NCBI RefSeq assembly: GCF_018326265.1
Contig: NZ_AP023360.1
Coordinates: 102,501-166,500, forward strand
DNA length: 64,000 nucleotides
Direction of reading: 5' to 3'
Source: Catellatospora sp. IY07-71
GTDB lineage: Bacteria > Actinomycetota > Actinomycetes > Mycobacteriales > Micromonosporaceae
Part shown: one piece after another, positions 9,594 through 17,511 of the stretch
How the letters are laid out: each line of letters starts with the position of its first letter
Numbering within the stretch: the first letter of the stretch is position 1
Translations under genes and position numbers: made by a program
Notes under the pieces: generated by a model
What the model saw: only the letters and a program-made list of their open reading frames with translations
Database searches by the model: none
Told to the model about the DNA's origin: nothing

Positions 9594-9667
9594 GCGGGCG
9601 TAGCTCAATGGTAGAGCTTCAGTCTTCCAAACTGACTACGCGAGTTCGATTCTCGTCGCCCGCTCCA
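9594..9667 (+). tRNA. tRNA-Gly (anticodon TCC)
   Basis: Acceptor arms gcgggcg (9594-9600) and cgcccgc (9657-9663), anticodon stem tcagt/actga with loop cttccaa giving TCC, T-loop GTTCGATTC, discriminator T and an encoded CCA. It lies 66 bases after tRNA-Pro and both are probably co-transcribed, ending at the hairpin at 9672. Confidence 0.97.
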
Positions 9668-9671
9668 ATAG

Positions 9672-9712
9672 AAAGGCCCAGGTCAGGGACAGCGTCCCGA
9701 ACCTGGGCCTTT
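9672..9712 (+). terminator. Rho-independent terminator of the tRNA pair
   Basis: Perfect 12-bp arms aaaggcccaggt (9672-9683) and acctgggccttt (9701-9712) plus an inner gggac/gtccc stem, beginning four bases after the tRNA-Gly CCA. A strong, symmetric hairpin ending in ttt. Confidence 0.85.
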
Positions 9713-9780
9713 CGCTGTCCGGATTTACGGGCCGTCAGCGGCCCGTCCGCCCTCACCGGCCGGCGACCCGCCCCACGAGG

Positions 9781-9832
9781 AAGGAAGGGCACCTTCTTAA
9801 CGCTTTCCGTAGAGGAAGGGCACCTTCTTAAC
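9781..9832 (+). repeat. Intergenic repeat A, copy 1
   Basis: A 52-base element starting aaggaagggcaccttcttaa. In this copy the second arm repeats the first (direct), while in copies 2 and 3 it is inverted, so those fold into a long hairpin. It lies 36 bases before repeat B copy 1. Copies 2 and 3 are at 11526-11577 (inverted) and 57524-57575. See findings. Confidence 0.85.
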
Positions 9833-9868
9833 CCCTGGCCGGACCGGGGCGCTCGGCTCCCGGGCGTT

Positions 9869-9890
9869 GATCGCGATCTCGTGTCAGAAC
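9869..9890 (+). repeat. Repeat B copy 1, left part (interrupted by the IS element)
   Basis: The first 22 bases of a 61-base palindromic repeat, gatcgcgatctc followed by the target duplication gtgtcagaac (9881-9890). The rest of the repeat resumes after the insertion sequence. The joined element matches the intact copy at 57611-57671 in reverse orientation at about 50 of 61 positions. Confidence 0.85.
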
Positions 9891-9903
9891 CAACGCCGTT
9901 GAC

Positions 9904-11301
9904 TTAAGGATTTGAGCGGGCTGTCAAGCCTTCTTCGAAGATGGTGACGGTGGCGTGGAAGGTGTAGGTCTGGGTCTGCTGCGGGTGTTTGCCGGCGTTG
10001 GGGCCGTATTTGCTGGTCGGGTTCTTGCGGCTGCGGGCTTTGGCGCGTTGGCGTCGTCGGGCGGGTAGCAGGTTGTCCTGCACGGCCTGTCCGATGGCGC
10101 CGACCAGTACGGCGTGGCCGGGTGGTGGTATGACGGCTTCGGCGGTGACGACCTGGTCGCGTGCGGTTTCGAGGGCGACGGTGAAGCTGGCCCGGTGGTA
10201 GTCGACGTCTGGCAGGGCGTCGACCGCGTCGACGGTGATCCGGATGATCGTCTGGTAGACGGTCAGCAGGGCCCAGAGTTCCTGGTCGATGTCGGCGGGG
10301 TGGTGGGAGCGCAGGACCCGCTCGTCCAGGATCGTGGACTTGATCGACAGGTAGGTCGTCTCGACCTGCCAGCGCTGGTGGTAGAGCTGCACGAGGTCGG
10401 CCGCGGGGTAGCGGGTGTGGTCGAGCAGGCTGGTGATCAGCCGCCACTGCTCCGTGCGCACGACGCCGTCGGCGTGGGTGATCTCGACCCAGGTCTCGAT
10501 GACGCGGACCTTCAGCCGGCCGTGGCCGAGAACGGACAGGTAGGAGCCGTCGGATAGCCGGGTCAGGATCAGCGGGACGCGGCCGGCACCGGAGCGGCAC
10601 AGATACTGCACGCGGGTGGCCGCGATGTCGGCCAGTAGCTTCCAGCTGTCGTAGTAGGCGTCGGCCAGCAGCAGCATCCCGGCGTCGAGTTTGTCCAGCA
10701 GCCGGCGGGCGTAGACATGCTCACCGGCGCTTTCGGGCCCGAACGCCGCCCCGAGCAGGGCGCGGGTGCCGCACTCGACCAGCACGACCAGCCGCAGGTA
10801 CGGGTAGCTGAACGTCATCGCCGGACCCTGGCGTTTGGGGTAGCGCGTCCTGGTGCCGGGCCGGTCGGGCACGTGCAGGGTGGTGGCGTCCACGGCGACG
10901 GTGCGAAACCCGCGCCAGAACGCCGGCCCCGTCGTGGGCCAGGCCACCGGGCCGCAGACCGCCTCGAACAGCGCGCGCAGCGGTTTGGGGCCGACGCGGC
11001 GGCGGGCGCGGGTCAGCGCCGACGCGCTCGGGCAGGCCACCGCGAGCCCGCGCAGACCGGCGACCAGTTTCGCCCACACCTGCCGGTAGGCGCACGGCTC
11101 GAACAGCGCCAGCGCCAGCACGAAGAAGATCAGCACCCGGGTCGGCAACAGCCTGACCCGCCGCTGCGTGGTGCCGGTCTCGGCTGCCACGGCATCGACC
11201 AGGTCGAAGTCGAGAACCTGGGTCAGCTCGCCCAGATGGCCCGGCGCGAACGCCCCGGCCGCTACCGTGATCGTGCGCGTGATGGCAGACTGCTGCTGCA
11301 A
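9904..11301 (-). CDS. IS4-family transposase (DDE, YREK signature)
   Basis: A DDE transposase of about 465 residues. The N-terminal IS4 domain (about 18-85) is followed by the RNase H-fold core with the first aspartate in VAVDATTL (D138), the second in LLADAYYD (D214), and an intact IS4 signature Y307-(2)-R310-(3)-E314-(6)-K321 that holds the catalytic glutamate. The TTG at 11301 is preferred since GAGGAG lies five bases upstream. The frame is open to another TTG at 11391, inside the terminal repeat, without a site. The start and ribosome site are buried in a hairpin (11300-11352). Confidence 0.92.
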   Translation of the reverse strand: MQQQSAITRTITVAAGAFAPGHLGELTQVLDFDLVDAVAAETGTTQRRVRLLPTRVLIFFVLALALFEPCAYRQVWAKLVAGLRGLAVACPSASALTRARRRVGPKPLRALFEAVCGPVAWPTTGPAFWRGFRTVAVDATTLHVPDRPGTRTRYPKRQGPAMTFSYPYLRLVVLVECGTRALLGAAFGPESAGEHVYARRLLDKLDAGMLLLADAYYDSWKLLADIAATRVQYLCRSGAGRVPLILTRLSDGSYLSVLGHGRLKVRVIETWVEITHADGVVRTEQWRLITSLLDHTRYPAADLVQLYHQRWQVETTYLSIKSTILDERVLRSHHPADIDQELWALLTVYQTIIRITVDAVDALPDVDYHRASFTVALETARDQVVTAEAVIPPPGHAVLVGAIGQAVQDNLLPARRRQRAKARSRKNPTSKYGPNAGKHPQQTQTYTFHATVTIFEEGLTARSNP

Positions 11302-11352
11302 CGGGACTCCTCGGGTCAATTCTTGGTCGAACTGATATTGAGGAGTCCCGTT
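11300..11352 (-). promoter_or_regulatory. Hairpin covering the transposase ribosome-binding site
   Basis: Perfect 13-bp inverted arms, aacgggactcctc (11300-11312) and gaggagtcccgtt (11340-11352), enclose 27 bases. In the transposase mRNA the downstream arm contains the GAGGAG Shine-Dalgarno and the first two bases of the TTG start. A transcript that starts outside the element would fold and hide the start, while one starting inside the loop would not. IS10 and IS50 protect themselves from read-through transcripts in this way. Confidence 0.65.
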
Positions 11353-11412
11353 CCATATCGCCAGCCGAGACGGCCTTGACGCGGCGATCAAATCCTTAAG
11401 TCAACGGCGTTG

Positions 11413-11461
11413 GTGTCAGAACCTGTGGCCTGGCTGCACTTTCTGACACGAACTCGCGATC
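11413..11461 (+). repeat. Repeat B copy 1, right part, with target duplication
   Basis: It begins with the second target copy gtgtcagaac (11413-11422) and continues for 39 bases (ctgtggcctggctgcacttt, then ctgacacgaactcgcgatc). With 9869-9890 it rebuilds one B repeat, whose arms cgtgtcagaa and ttctgacacg are inverted. Confidence 0.85.
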
Positions 11462-11525
11462 ATGCCTTCCCGCCACGGCCCGCGGCGCACCCGCGCTGGC
11501 CGGTGCGGCACCCGGCCTGGGCAGC

Positions 11526-11577
11526 GTTAAGAAGGGCACCTTCTACAACGGAAACCGTTAAGAAGGTGCCCTTCCTT
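11526..11577 (-). repeat. Intergenic repeat A, copy 2 (inverted)
   Basis: Read on the minus strand it begins AAGGAAGGGCACCTTCTTAA, the same first 22 bases as copies 1 and 3. Its second arm is inverted and gives a hairpin. With copy 1 it brackets the B repeat and the IS element. It lies 62 bases past the stop of the lectin gene, on its downstream side, so it could act as its terminator. Confidence 0.85.
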
Positions 11578-11639
11578 CAGATGTCGGCGATGCGCGACCG
11601 CCGGAAGCGGCGCTGATCAGGTCGTCGGGGACGGCGGCG

Positions 11640-12122
11640 TCAGTAGAGCAGCTTCCACTGCGCGAAGGGAACCGCGCAGCTGCCGTGGACCAGCGCGGTG
11701 CCCGGGTCCTTGCCCGGCCGAGCCAGGCATCGGCCGCTGGCCACGTTCTCGAACCGGAACGTGTTGCCCGAACCGTTGCCGATCCACTGCTGCGTGCCGC
11801 TCCCGTTGCAGGTCAGCTGCTGCACCGGCGATCCGGTCACGAGGACCGCGGTCAGGCACTTCCCGCTGGCGAGGTTGGTGATCCGGTATGCCCCGGGAGC
11901 CACCTCGGTGACGTTCCACAGCATGAGGTTGACGTCGGCGCAGATCTCCTGAGTGACGGCCGTGCCATCGGCGGAGTCGGCAACCGCGGCACAGGTGTGG
12001 GTCAGCTGACTCTCGATGAACTTCTCAGTCCACGAGTCGGCGTGGGCGGGCGCGGCCGGCAGCACCGCAGGGGACAGCGCGAGCAGGGCGACCAGCAGCG
12101 CTCGGGTGACACGGCGATTCAT
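11640..12122 (-). CDS. Secreted ricin-type beta-trefoil lectin-domain protein
   Basis: A 160-residue protein with a Sec signal peptide (basic MNRR, hydrophobic core, AHA cleavage site near residue 28). A single RICIN-like trefoil of about 125 residues follows, with QxW-type positions in GTQQWIGNG and AQWKLLY and three ASGKCL/ASGRCL-type repeats. These domains bind carbohydrate. No catalytic domain is attached, so it is a stand-alone secreted lectin of unknown ligand. Start ATG at 12122. Confidence 0.85.
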   Translation of the reverse strand: MNRRVTRALLVALLALSPAVLPAAPAHADSWTEKFIESQLTHTCAAVADSADGTAVTQEICADVNLMLWNVTEVAPGAYRITNLASGKCLTAVLVTGSPVQQLTCNGSGTQQWIGNGSGNTFRFENVASGRCLARPGKDPGTALVHGSCAVPFAQWKLLY

Positions 12123-12268
12123 CGGGGCCTCCAGCTAGGGACTGACAAGTCAGCATCATAGATTGAGACTCCTCAATTCGATAGATATGGATCAGTGCCG
12201 AGCCGGACAGCCCGTCCTCGGTCGCGGTGACGCGAGTTTGCCGCCCGCTCTCGCTCGGCGGCCGCAGC

Positions 12269-12523
12269 TCATTCGTAGAAGCAGCCGGCGCGCATCGCGT
12301 CGGCAATGAACTGCCAGGTGGGTTCCTCGGGGAGCGGTCTACCGGAGCGGGCCTGGAGCCTGCTGTGATCGCGCAGGTAAGCGGCGCACGCCTCGAAGAA
12401 CCGGTCGACGGTCAGGTTCTCGACCGCGTCCGGGTCACGCGCCACGTCGTCGGCCATCCATTGCAGCCAGGTGATCAGATCGTTCAGGCTGTCCACGCGC
12501 TTCTGCGGGCCGTCATACGACAT
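12269..12523 (-). CDS. Small hypothetical protein, DUF7660-like
   Basis: An 84-residue soluble protein. The pattern of a tryptophan-rich N-terminal helix, a FFEACAAYL helix and a C-terminal PxxPTWQFIADAMRAGCFYE segment resembles a family of small actinobacterial proteins that I associate with DUF7660; this is from memory. The ATG at 12523 has AGGAGG six bases upstream, a strong site. The much longer reading through this frame is an antisense shadow of the next gene. Function unknown. Confidence 0.7.
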   Translation of the reverse strand: MSYDGPQKRVDSLNDLITWLQWMADDVARDPDAVENLTVDRFFEACAAYLRDHSRLQARSGRPLPEEPTWQFIADAMRAGCFYE

Positions 12524-12748
12524 CAGTGCCTCCTGCCTGGAAACATGCCCTCCGCCCGGCACACGGCCGCATGCACGTTCGGTGATCGGCGGTACGGGAG
12601 AACGGCTCGCCCGATGGTCGAGCACACCGGCGCCGACCAGCGCGTCCGGGGCCTTCGCGAGCACCCGGACATCATGCACCCCGCATACCGGGGCGTGCTG
12701 CGATGACAAGCCGTTGCCCGGCCGCATGAGTGGCCGTACCGTCATCGA

Positions 12749-14215
12749 ATGGAAACGCTCCCATCCATCGATGCCCGCCCGGCGGACTCGGCTTCCGCAC
12801 TGCGGCCGGTCGTGGTGGCCGCCGCGCCCGCGCTGCTCATGCTGGTCGTGGGCGCGGTCGGCATGACCGGGCGGCAGGTGTGGCAGGACGAGCTGGCGAC
12901 GTGGTGGGCGTCGACCATCTCCTGGGCGGAGTTCCGCGAACTGCTCGGCCACAACGACGTGGTGCTCGCGCCGTACTACCTGTTCATGCGGGTCTGGGTG
13001 GGCGCGTTCGGCGACTCCGCGCTCGCCCTGCGGACCCCCGCGCTGCTCGCGATGGCCGCGGCGGCCGCGATGACGGCCTCGCTGGGCAGGCGGCTGTTCG
13101 GCGCACGGATCGGCCTGATCGCCGGGATCGTCTTCGCGCTGCTGCCGGGCATCACCCGGTACGCGCAGGAGGCGCGCCCGTACGCCCTGGTCCTCGCCGG
13201 GGTGACCGGCTCGGCACTGCTGCTGCTCCGGGCCGTCGAGCACCCAGGGCGCGCTCGCTGGACGGCCTACGCCGCCACCGGCGCGCTGACCACGGCGCTG
13301 CACCCGCTGGCGCTGCCGTTCCTGCCGGCGCACGCCGCGTGGGCCTGGCGGCGCGGCCGGGCCCGGGCGTTCCTGCCCGCGGGAGCGGTGGCGGCCGCGC
13401 CCGCCCTGGCGTCGCTGTGGGCGGCCCGGGGTCAGACCGGCCAGGTGAGCTGGATCGACACCGCCTGGTGGGCGCTGTTCAGCGTGCTCGGCGAGCTGCT
13501 GTTCTCCTACCTGCTGCCGCTGTTCGTCGTCGCGGCGGTGGTCGCCGCGATCGTGCGGCGCCGGCGCACCGAGCCGGACGCGGTGTGGCTGCTGGCGGTC
13601 TGGTCGTGGGCCCCGATCCTGCTGCTGTACGCGCTGCGCCCGGTGCAGGACCTGTTCGTCCACCGCTACCTGCTCTACGTGCTGCCCGCCTGGGCGGTGC
13701 TCGCCGCGGTCACCCTGGCCGACCTGCACGGCGCCACCACCCGGCGGCGGTCGCCGGGAACCGCGCGGGTCGTGGGCACGGCCGGGCTGGCGCTGCTGGC
13801 CGCGCTCGCGCTGCCCGGTCACCGGGACGCGCGGGCGGATCCGGCGTGGCAGCCCGATCTGCGGGCGCTCGCCGAGGTGGTGGCGGCCCGGCAGGAGCCC
13901 GGCGACGCGATCGTGTTCGGCGGCTCGTCGTGGAACGAACGCCTGTCGCTGCGGTATCACCTGCGCGGGGCGCCTGCGCCCCGGGACGCGTTCCTCGCGC
14001 TGCCCGAGTCGCGCGGCACGTACGCGGCAGCCGAGTGCGGGCAGGCGTGCCTGGGCGAGCCGCCCCGGATCTGGCTGATCGTGGTGGCGGGGACGGATGA
14101 TCCTCTCGCCGGGCTGCCGCCGGAGAAGGCCGGGCCGGTGCGGGACGGGTACACGGTCGTGGAGACGTTCCGCGCCCGGCTGGTCCGGCTGGTTCTGCTC
14201 GCCCGGCGGACGTGA
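12749..14215 (+). CDS. GT-C type membrane glycosyltransferase (mannosyltransferase-like)
   Basis: A 488-residue protein with around ten membrane helices. After the first helix an external loop carries WQDELATW, the acidic DE motif typical of polyprenyl-phosphate-sugar dependent GT-C enzymes (PMT/ArnT/GT39 and GT87-like), and a second loop has RYAQEARPYAL, also conserved in that group. The C-terminal 150 residues form a soluble outer domain. It probably transfers a sugar from a lipid carrier to a wall polymer or protein outside the membrane; the acceptor is unknown. The ATG at 12749 overlaps no other gene. Confidence 0.8.
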   Translation: METLPSIDARPADSASALRPVVVAAAPALLMLVVGAVGMTGRQVWQDELATWWASTISWAEFRELLGHNDVVLAPYYLFMRVWVGAFGDSALALRTPALLAMAAAAAMTASLGRRLFGARIGLIAGIVFALLPGITRYAQEARPYALVLAGVTGSALLLLRAVEHPGRARWTAYAATGALTTALHPLALPFLPAHAAWAWRRGRARAFLPAGAVAAAPALASLWAARGQTGQVSWIDTAWWALFSVLGELLFSYLLPLFVVAAVVAAIVRRRRTEPDAVWLLAVWSWAPILLLYALRPVQDLFVHRYLLYVLPAWAVLAAVTLADLHGATTRRRSPGTARVVGTAGLALLAALALPGHRDARADPAWQPDLRALAEVVAARQEPGDAIVFGGSSWNERLSLRYHLRGAPAPRDAFLALPESRGTYAAAECGQACLGEPPRIWLIVVAGTDDPLAGLPPEKAGPVRDGYTVVETFRARLVRLVLLARRT

Positions 14216-14332
14216 CACGGACCTGGCCCGAACCGCTGATACGGCCCCGCTTTCCGGTCGGCGCGGGATGGGCCGTCCCGGCTGTCCGTCAGAGGGAGTC
14301 GGATGCGATACCCGGATCGGCAGGGAGAACCC

Positions 14333-16303
14333 ATGGACCGTGTGTACGCCTTACTCGTGGGGATCGACGCCTACCCGGATCCGGTCCCCGAACTGTTCGG
14401 CTGCGTGAACGACGTGGCGGCGGCGCAGCGTCACCTCCTGGACGCGGGCACCCCGGAGGGTGACGTCCGGGTCCTGGTCGACGGCGAGGCGACGAAGACC
14501 GCGGTGGTGGACGTGTTCCGGGAGCACCTGGGTCAGGCGGGGCCGGGCGACAGCGCGCTGTTCTGGTACTCCGGGCACGGCTCGACCGCGCCGGTGCCGG
14601 CCGCGGGCTGGCACCGGGAGAGCAGCGGGACGACCATGCAGACGCTGGTGTGCGTGGACAGCCGGGAGCCGGGCGGGGCCGACCTGTACGACAAGGAGCT
14701 GGCCCTGCTGATCAAGGAGGTCGCCGCGCGTGGGCCGCACGTGGCCGTGGTGCTCGACTGCTGCCATGCGGGCGGCGGCACGCGCACCCCGCTCTCGACG
14801 CGGGCCCGGCACACGCCCTCCCCGGCGGTGGCACCAGAGCCGGCGGCGATGCTGCCCGGGGTGCTGGAGCTGCTCACGGACGGCGGTCCGCCCGCGGCGC
14901 CGGACCACGTGCTGCTCAGCGCCTGCCTGGACGGGCAGCAGGCGTTCGAGTGCCGAGGCCCGGACGGCGCGCAGCGGGGCGTGTTCAGCATGGGCCTGCT
15001 GGCCGAGCTGCGGCGGGCCAAGGCTCCCCGCACCTACCGGGAGCTGGTGCCCGCGGTGCTGTCGTTCGTGGAGAACAGGATCAAGAACCAGACCCCGGGG
15101 CTGTATCCGGCCACCGAGCCGATCGTCGACCAGCCGTTCCTCGGCGGGCAGGTGCGCCCGCCGGTCGCCGACATGGCGATGCGGGAGGTGTCCGGGCAGT
15201 GGATCGTCGACGTCGGCTCCGTGCACGGCATGCCCGCTGACGGGTCGGCGCGGGTGGCCGTGCACGGGTCGCGGCCGCCGCTGGAGGCGCGGGTGATCGC
15301 GGTGAGCCCGGCGCGTTGCGAGGTCGAGCCGCTCGGCTGGACGCCCGCGCCGGGCACCGTGTATCCGGTGGTGCTGTCCGCGGTGGCGACGCCGCCCACG
15401 CCGGTGACGGTGGGCGGGGACGACGGGGACGACGAGCCGGCCGCGGCGGAGATCCGGGCGGCGATCGCGGCCGCCGGGCCCGGCGGTGTCCCCTCGCCGT
15501 ACCTGCGGCTGGTGCCGCGGGACGCGGCCGGGGAGGCGGCGGAGCTGGTGGTGGCGCTGCCCCGGCACGGTGTCCCGGCGATCCGCAGCGCCGACGGGGC
15601 CATGCTGACCACGGCGTCGGCGGGGCCGGAGCGCCCGTCGCCCGGCGAGGTCGTGCGGCGGCTCGAGCACATCGCACGCTGGCGGCAGATACGCGGCATC
15701 AGCAATCCCGGCTCGGGGCTGGCGGACCTGGTGCGCCTGCGGGTCATCCCGGCGGAGCCCGGCGACGTCCGCGCGCCCCGCGACCGCGCCGGGCTGCCGG
15801 TGGGCCGGAACGGCGTCATCGAGCTGGCGTACACCCCCGGGGGCGCGCCGCCGCAGGTGTTCCTGCGGCTGGACAGCGCGGCGCCGCGACCGCTGCACTG
15901 CGTCCTGCTGAACCTGACCGACCGGTTCGCGATCGACGCCGGGATGTTCCCGGGCGGCTACCTGGACGCGGGCGCCTCGGCGGCGGCGGGCGAGGGGCAT
16001 CCGTTCGAACTGCGCATCCCCGAGGACCGGCTGGGCGGGCCTTGCCCCCTGGTGCAAGACTGGCTCATGCTGATCGCGTCGGAGGACAGGATCAATCCCG
16101 AGTCCTTCACCCTCACCCGGCTGGGTACGCCGGACCGCCGTGCCCACCGCGGCGCGGCGGCCTTGGACGGCATCGCCGAGCACCTCGCGCTGGGCGTGCA
16201 CCACCGGGACGCGGTACGCGCCCCACGCGCGGCCGGGGACTGGTGGACCTCGCTCGTGAAGATCGTCACCCGCGGACCGAACGGCGGCGCGTCATGTCAC
16301 TGA
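14333..16303 (+). CDS. Caspase-family (peptidase C14-like) protease
   Basis: About 656 residues. The N-terminal caspase-like domain (about 1-255) begins YALLVGIDAY, has the catalytic histidine in WYSGHGS (H82) and the catalytic cysteine in VLDCCHAGG (C143/C144). The rest is linker and a C-terminal domain (about 500-625) whose LLNLTDRFAIDAGMFPGGYL and WLMLIASEDRIN pattern resembles DUF4384, often joined to bacterial caspases. It probably cleaves proteins as a stress or immunity effector. The ATG at 14333 has GGGAG upstream; an in-frame ATG at 14303 with GAGGGAG is an equal alternative. It overlaps the next small gene by 10 bases. Confidence 0.85.
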   Translation: MDRVYALLVGIDAYPDPVPELFGCVNDVAAAQRHLLDAGTPEGDVRVLVDGEATKTAVVDVFREHLGQAGPGDSALFWYSGHGSTAPVPAAGWHRESSGTTMQTLVCVDSREPGGADLYDKELALLIKEVAARGPHVAVVLDCCHAGGGTRTPLSTRARHTPSPAVAPEPAAMLPGVLELLTDGGPPAAPDHVLLSACLDGQQAFECRGPDGAQRGVFSMGLLAELRRAKAPRTYRELVPAVLSFVENRIKNQTPGLYPATEPIVDQPFLGGQVRPPVADMAMREVSGQWIVDVGSVHGMPADGSARVAVHGSRPPLEARVIAVSPARCEVEPLGWTPAPGTVYPVVLSAVATPPTPVTVGGDDGDDEPAAAEIRAAIAAAGPGGVPSPYLRLVPRDAAGEAAELVVALPRHGVPAIRSADGAMLTTASAGPERPSPGEVVRRLEHIARWRQIRGISNPGSGLADLVRLRVIPAEPGDVRAPRDRAGLPVGRNGVIELAYTPGGAPPQVFLRLDSAAPRPLHCVLLNLTDRFAIDAGMFPGGYLDAGASAAAGEGHPFELRIPEDRLGGPCPLVQDWLMLIASEDRINPESFTLTRLGTPDRRAHRGAAALDGIAEHLALGVHHRDAVRAPRAAGDWWTSLVKIVTRGPNGGASCH

Positions 16304-16557
16304 GTGATCCGGCCGGCGCTCGCGCGACCGGCGACACCTCGCCCGTCGGCGGCGCTGACGACGTGACGCGGCAGCGCCTGCTGGCCCTGCTGGAGAGTGA
16401 GATCGGCAAGGCGGCCGCGGACGCGCTCGCCCGCGGCACGGACCCGGGGTCGCTGGCCGCATACGTCGACTCCCGGGCCGCCCTGTTGCGCGCGGAGATC
16501 GCCGCGGCGTCAGCCGCCGGCGAGGACGGCGCGGACCGCGGCGACGATGCGGCGTAG
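16294..16557 (+). CDS. Small hypothetical protein, partner of the caspase gene
   Basis: An 87-residue, mostly helical, charged protein (middle segment RQRLLALLESEIGKAAADALARG) with no recognised domain. The ATG at 16294 lies inside the end of the caspase gene, so translation is probably coupled and the two products may act together. Its last 48 bases overlap, on the other strand, the end of the convergent gene at 16510-17511. A reading without a clear family; its reality rests on the overlap and coding bias. Confidence 0.55.
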   Translation: MSLSDPAGARATGDTSPVGGADDVTRQRLLALLESEIGKAAADALARGTDPGSLAAYVDSRAALLRAEIAAASAAGEDGADRGDDAA

Positions 16558-17511
16558 CTCAGCCCCGTCGTCCACGAGCGCGTCGAGCCCGTCGGCCGTA
16601 TGCGGCGCGCAAGCCATCGCCCCGGCCGTGTCGACCCGGCCGAACACCTTCGTGATGATCCGCTCGATCGCGGCGTCGTCGCACGGGTCGGCCTGCCGCA
16701 GCGCGATCAGCGCGAGCGCGGCGAGCTCCGCCAGCCGGCCGTCGGCCAGCTCGTGCGGCTCGGTCAGCAGCAGGGCGGGCGGCTCGACCACGGCCGCGTT
16801 CCGGTCCACGAAGGCAGGCGCCGTCGGCGGGGTCTTGGCCCCGAGCGGCCGCTCCACGTAGTCGGCGTACCAGCGCTCCTTGGTGCGCATCACGGCGAGC
16901 ACGCGGTCGACGTCGCGCTGCACGGTCCGCACGTCGCTGCCGGCCACGTCGCCGGTGACCGCGACGCGGCGCTGGGCCCAGCTGTCCAGCGGCCAGAGCA
17001 GGCCACCGGCGGTGCCGGGCACCCCGACCCAGACCAGGATCTCGACGGCGAGCACGGTGAGCCACGGGTCGTGGCCGAGGCCGTCGGCGAGCCACCGGGG
17101 CAGCCGGGGCCGCTGCTGCGCGCCGCGGGCCCCGCGGCGGCGGCGGTGCGCGTCGATGGTGACCGCGCGCAGCCGCCCGCTGATCCAGCCCTCGGCGTTG
17201 TGGATCTTCATGGTGGCGTGGGCCAGCAGGTCCTCCACCACCGCCTCGACGTCGTCGTAGAAGCGGTCCAGGCAGGCGTCGGCGAGCCGGTTCACCGCGA
17301 TGGCACACGTCCAGTGGCCGCGGCGCTGCTCGTTCATCCGGGTGAGCCGGTGGAACACGACGGGCCAGGCCAGCGTGAACGCGGCACCGGTGAGCGCCGT
17401 CCGCTCCCGGGGCGTCGCGGTGCGCGCGGTCGCGGCCAGCCGGCCCTGGCTCGCCAGGAAGCGCAGCTCGGCCACCGCGGCCGAGCCGCCGGTCGGATCG
17501 ACATCCACCAC
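16510..17511 (-). CDS. Hypothetical protein with sigma-region-2-like stretch
   Basis: A 333-residue soluble protein. Residues about 95-140 (HNAEGWISGRLRAVTIDAHRRRRG) have the look of the sigma-70 region 2 pattern 'xNPxaWLxxxxRNxxxDxxRR', and a short segment near 215 (GSDVRTVQRDVDRVL) could be a second DNA-binding helix pair. This is a pattern-level guess; no confident family. The GTG at 17511 has GAGGAG nine bases upstream. It is convergent to the caspase pair and may regulate or act with it. Confidence 0.6.
   Translation of the reverse strand: MVDVDPTGGSAAVAELRFLASQGRLAATARTATPRERTALTGAAFTLAWPVVFHRLTRMNEQRRGHWTCAIAVNRLADACLDRFYDDVEAVVEDLLAHATMKIHNAEGWISGRLRAVTIDAHRRRRGARGAQQRPRLPRWLADGLGHDPWLTVLAVEILVWVGVPGTAGGLLWPLDSWAQRRVAVTGDVAGSDVRTVQRDVDRVLAVMRTKERWYADYVERPLGAKTPPTAPAFVDRNAAVVEPPALLLTEPHELADGRLAELAALALIALRQADPCDDAAIERIITKVFGRVDTAGAMACAPHTADGLDALVDDGAELRRIVAAVRAVLAGG

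Larger units (their letters stand above)
9891..11412 (-). mobile_element. Complete IS4-family insertion sequence
   Basis: The element is 1,522 bases long and bounded by perfect 25-bp terminal inverted repeats beginning CAACGCCGTTGACTTAAGGA. It carries one transposase gene on the minus strand whose stop codon lies in the left inverted repeat. Direct copies of gtgtcagaac flank it (9881-9890 and 11413-11422), a 10-bp target duplication as expected for IS4-type elements. Both ends, the duplication and the transposase signature are intact, so it is probably recent and possibly still active. Confidence 0.95.

Noticed and set aside
8811-11639. Integrative element inserted at the tRNA genes
   Set aside because: No integrase, no repeated tRNA end. 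The only mobile element is the IS, which lies in repeat B and has its own target duplication.
12269-14218. A 649-codon minus-strand open frame
   Set aside because: Most of it is antisense to the GT-C glycosyltransferase and has shadow composition (long runs of R, G, Q, P). Only its last 84 codons (12269-12523), with their own AGGAGG site, look coding.
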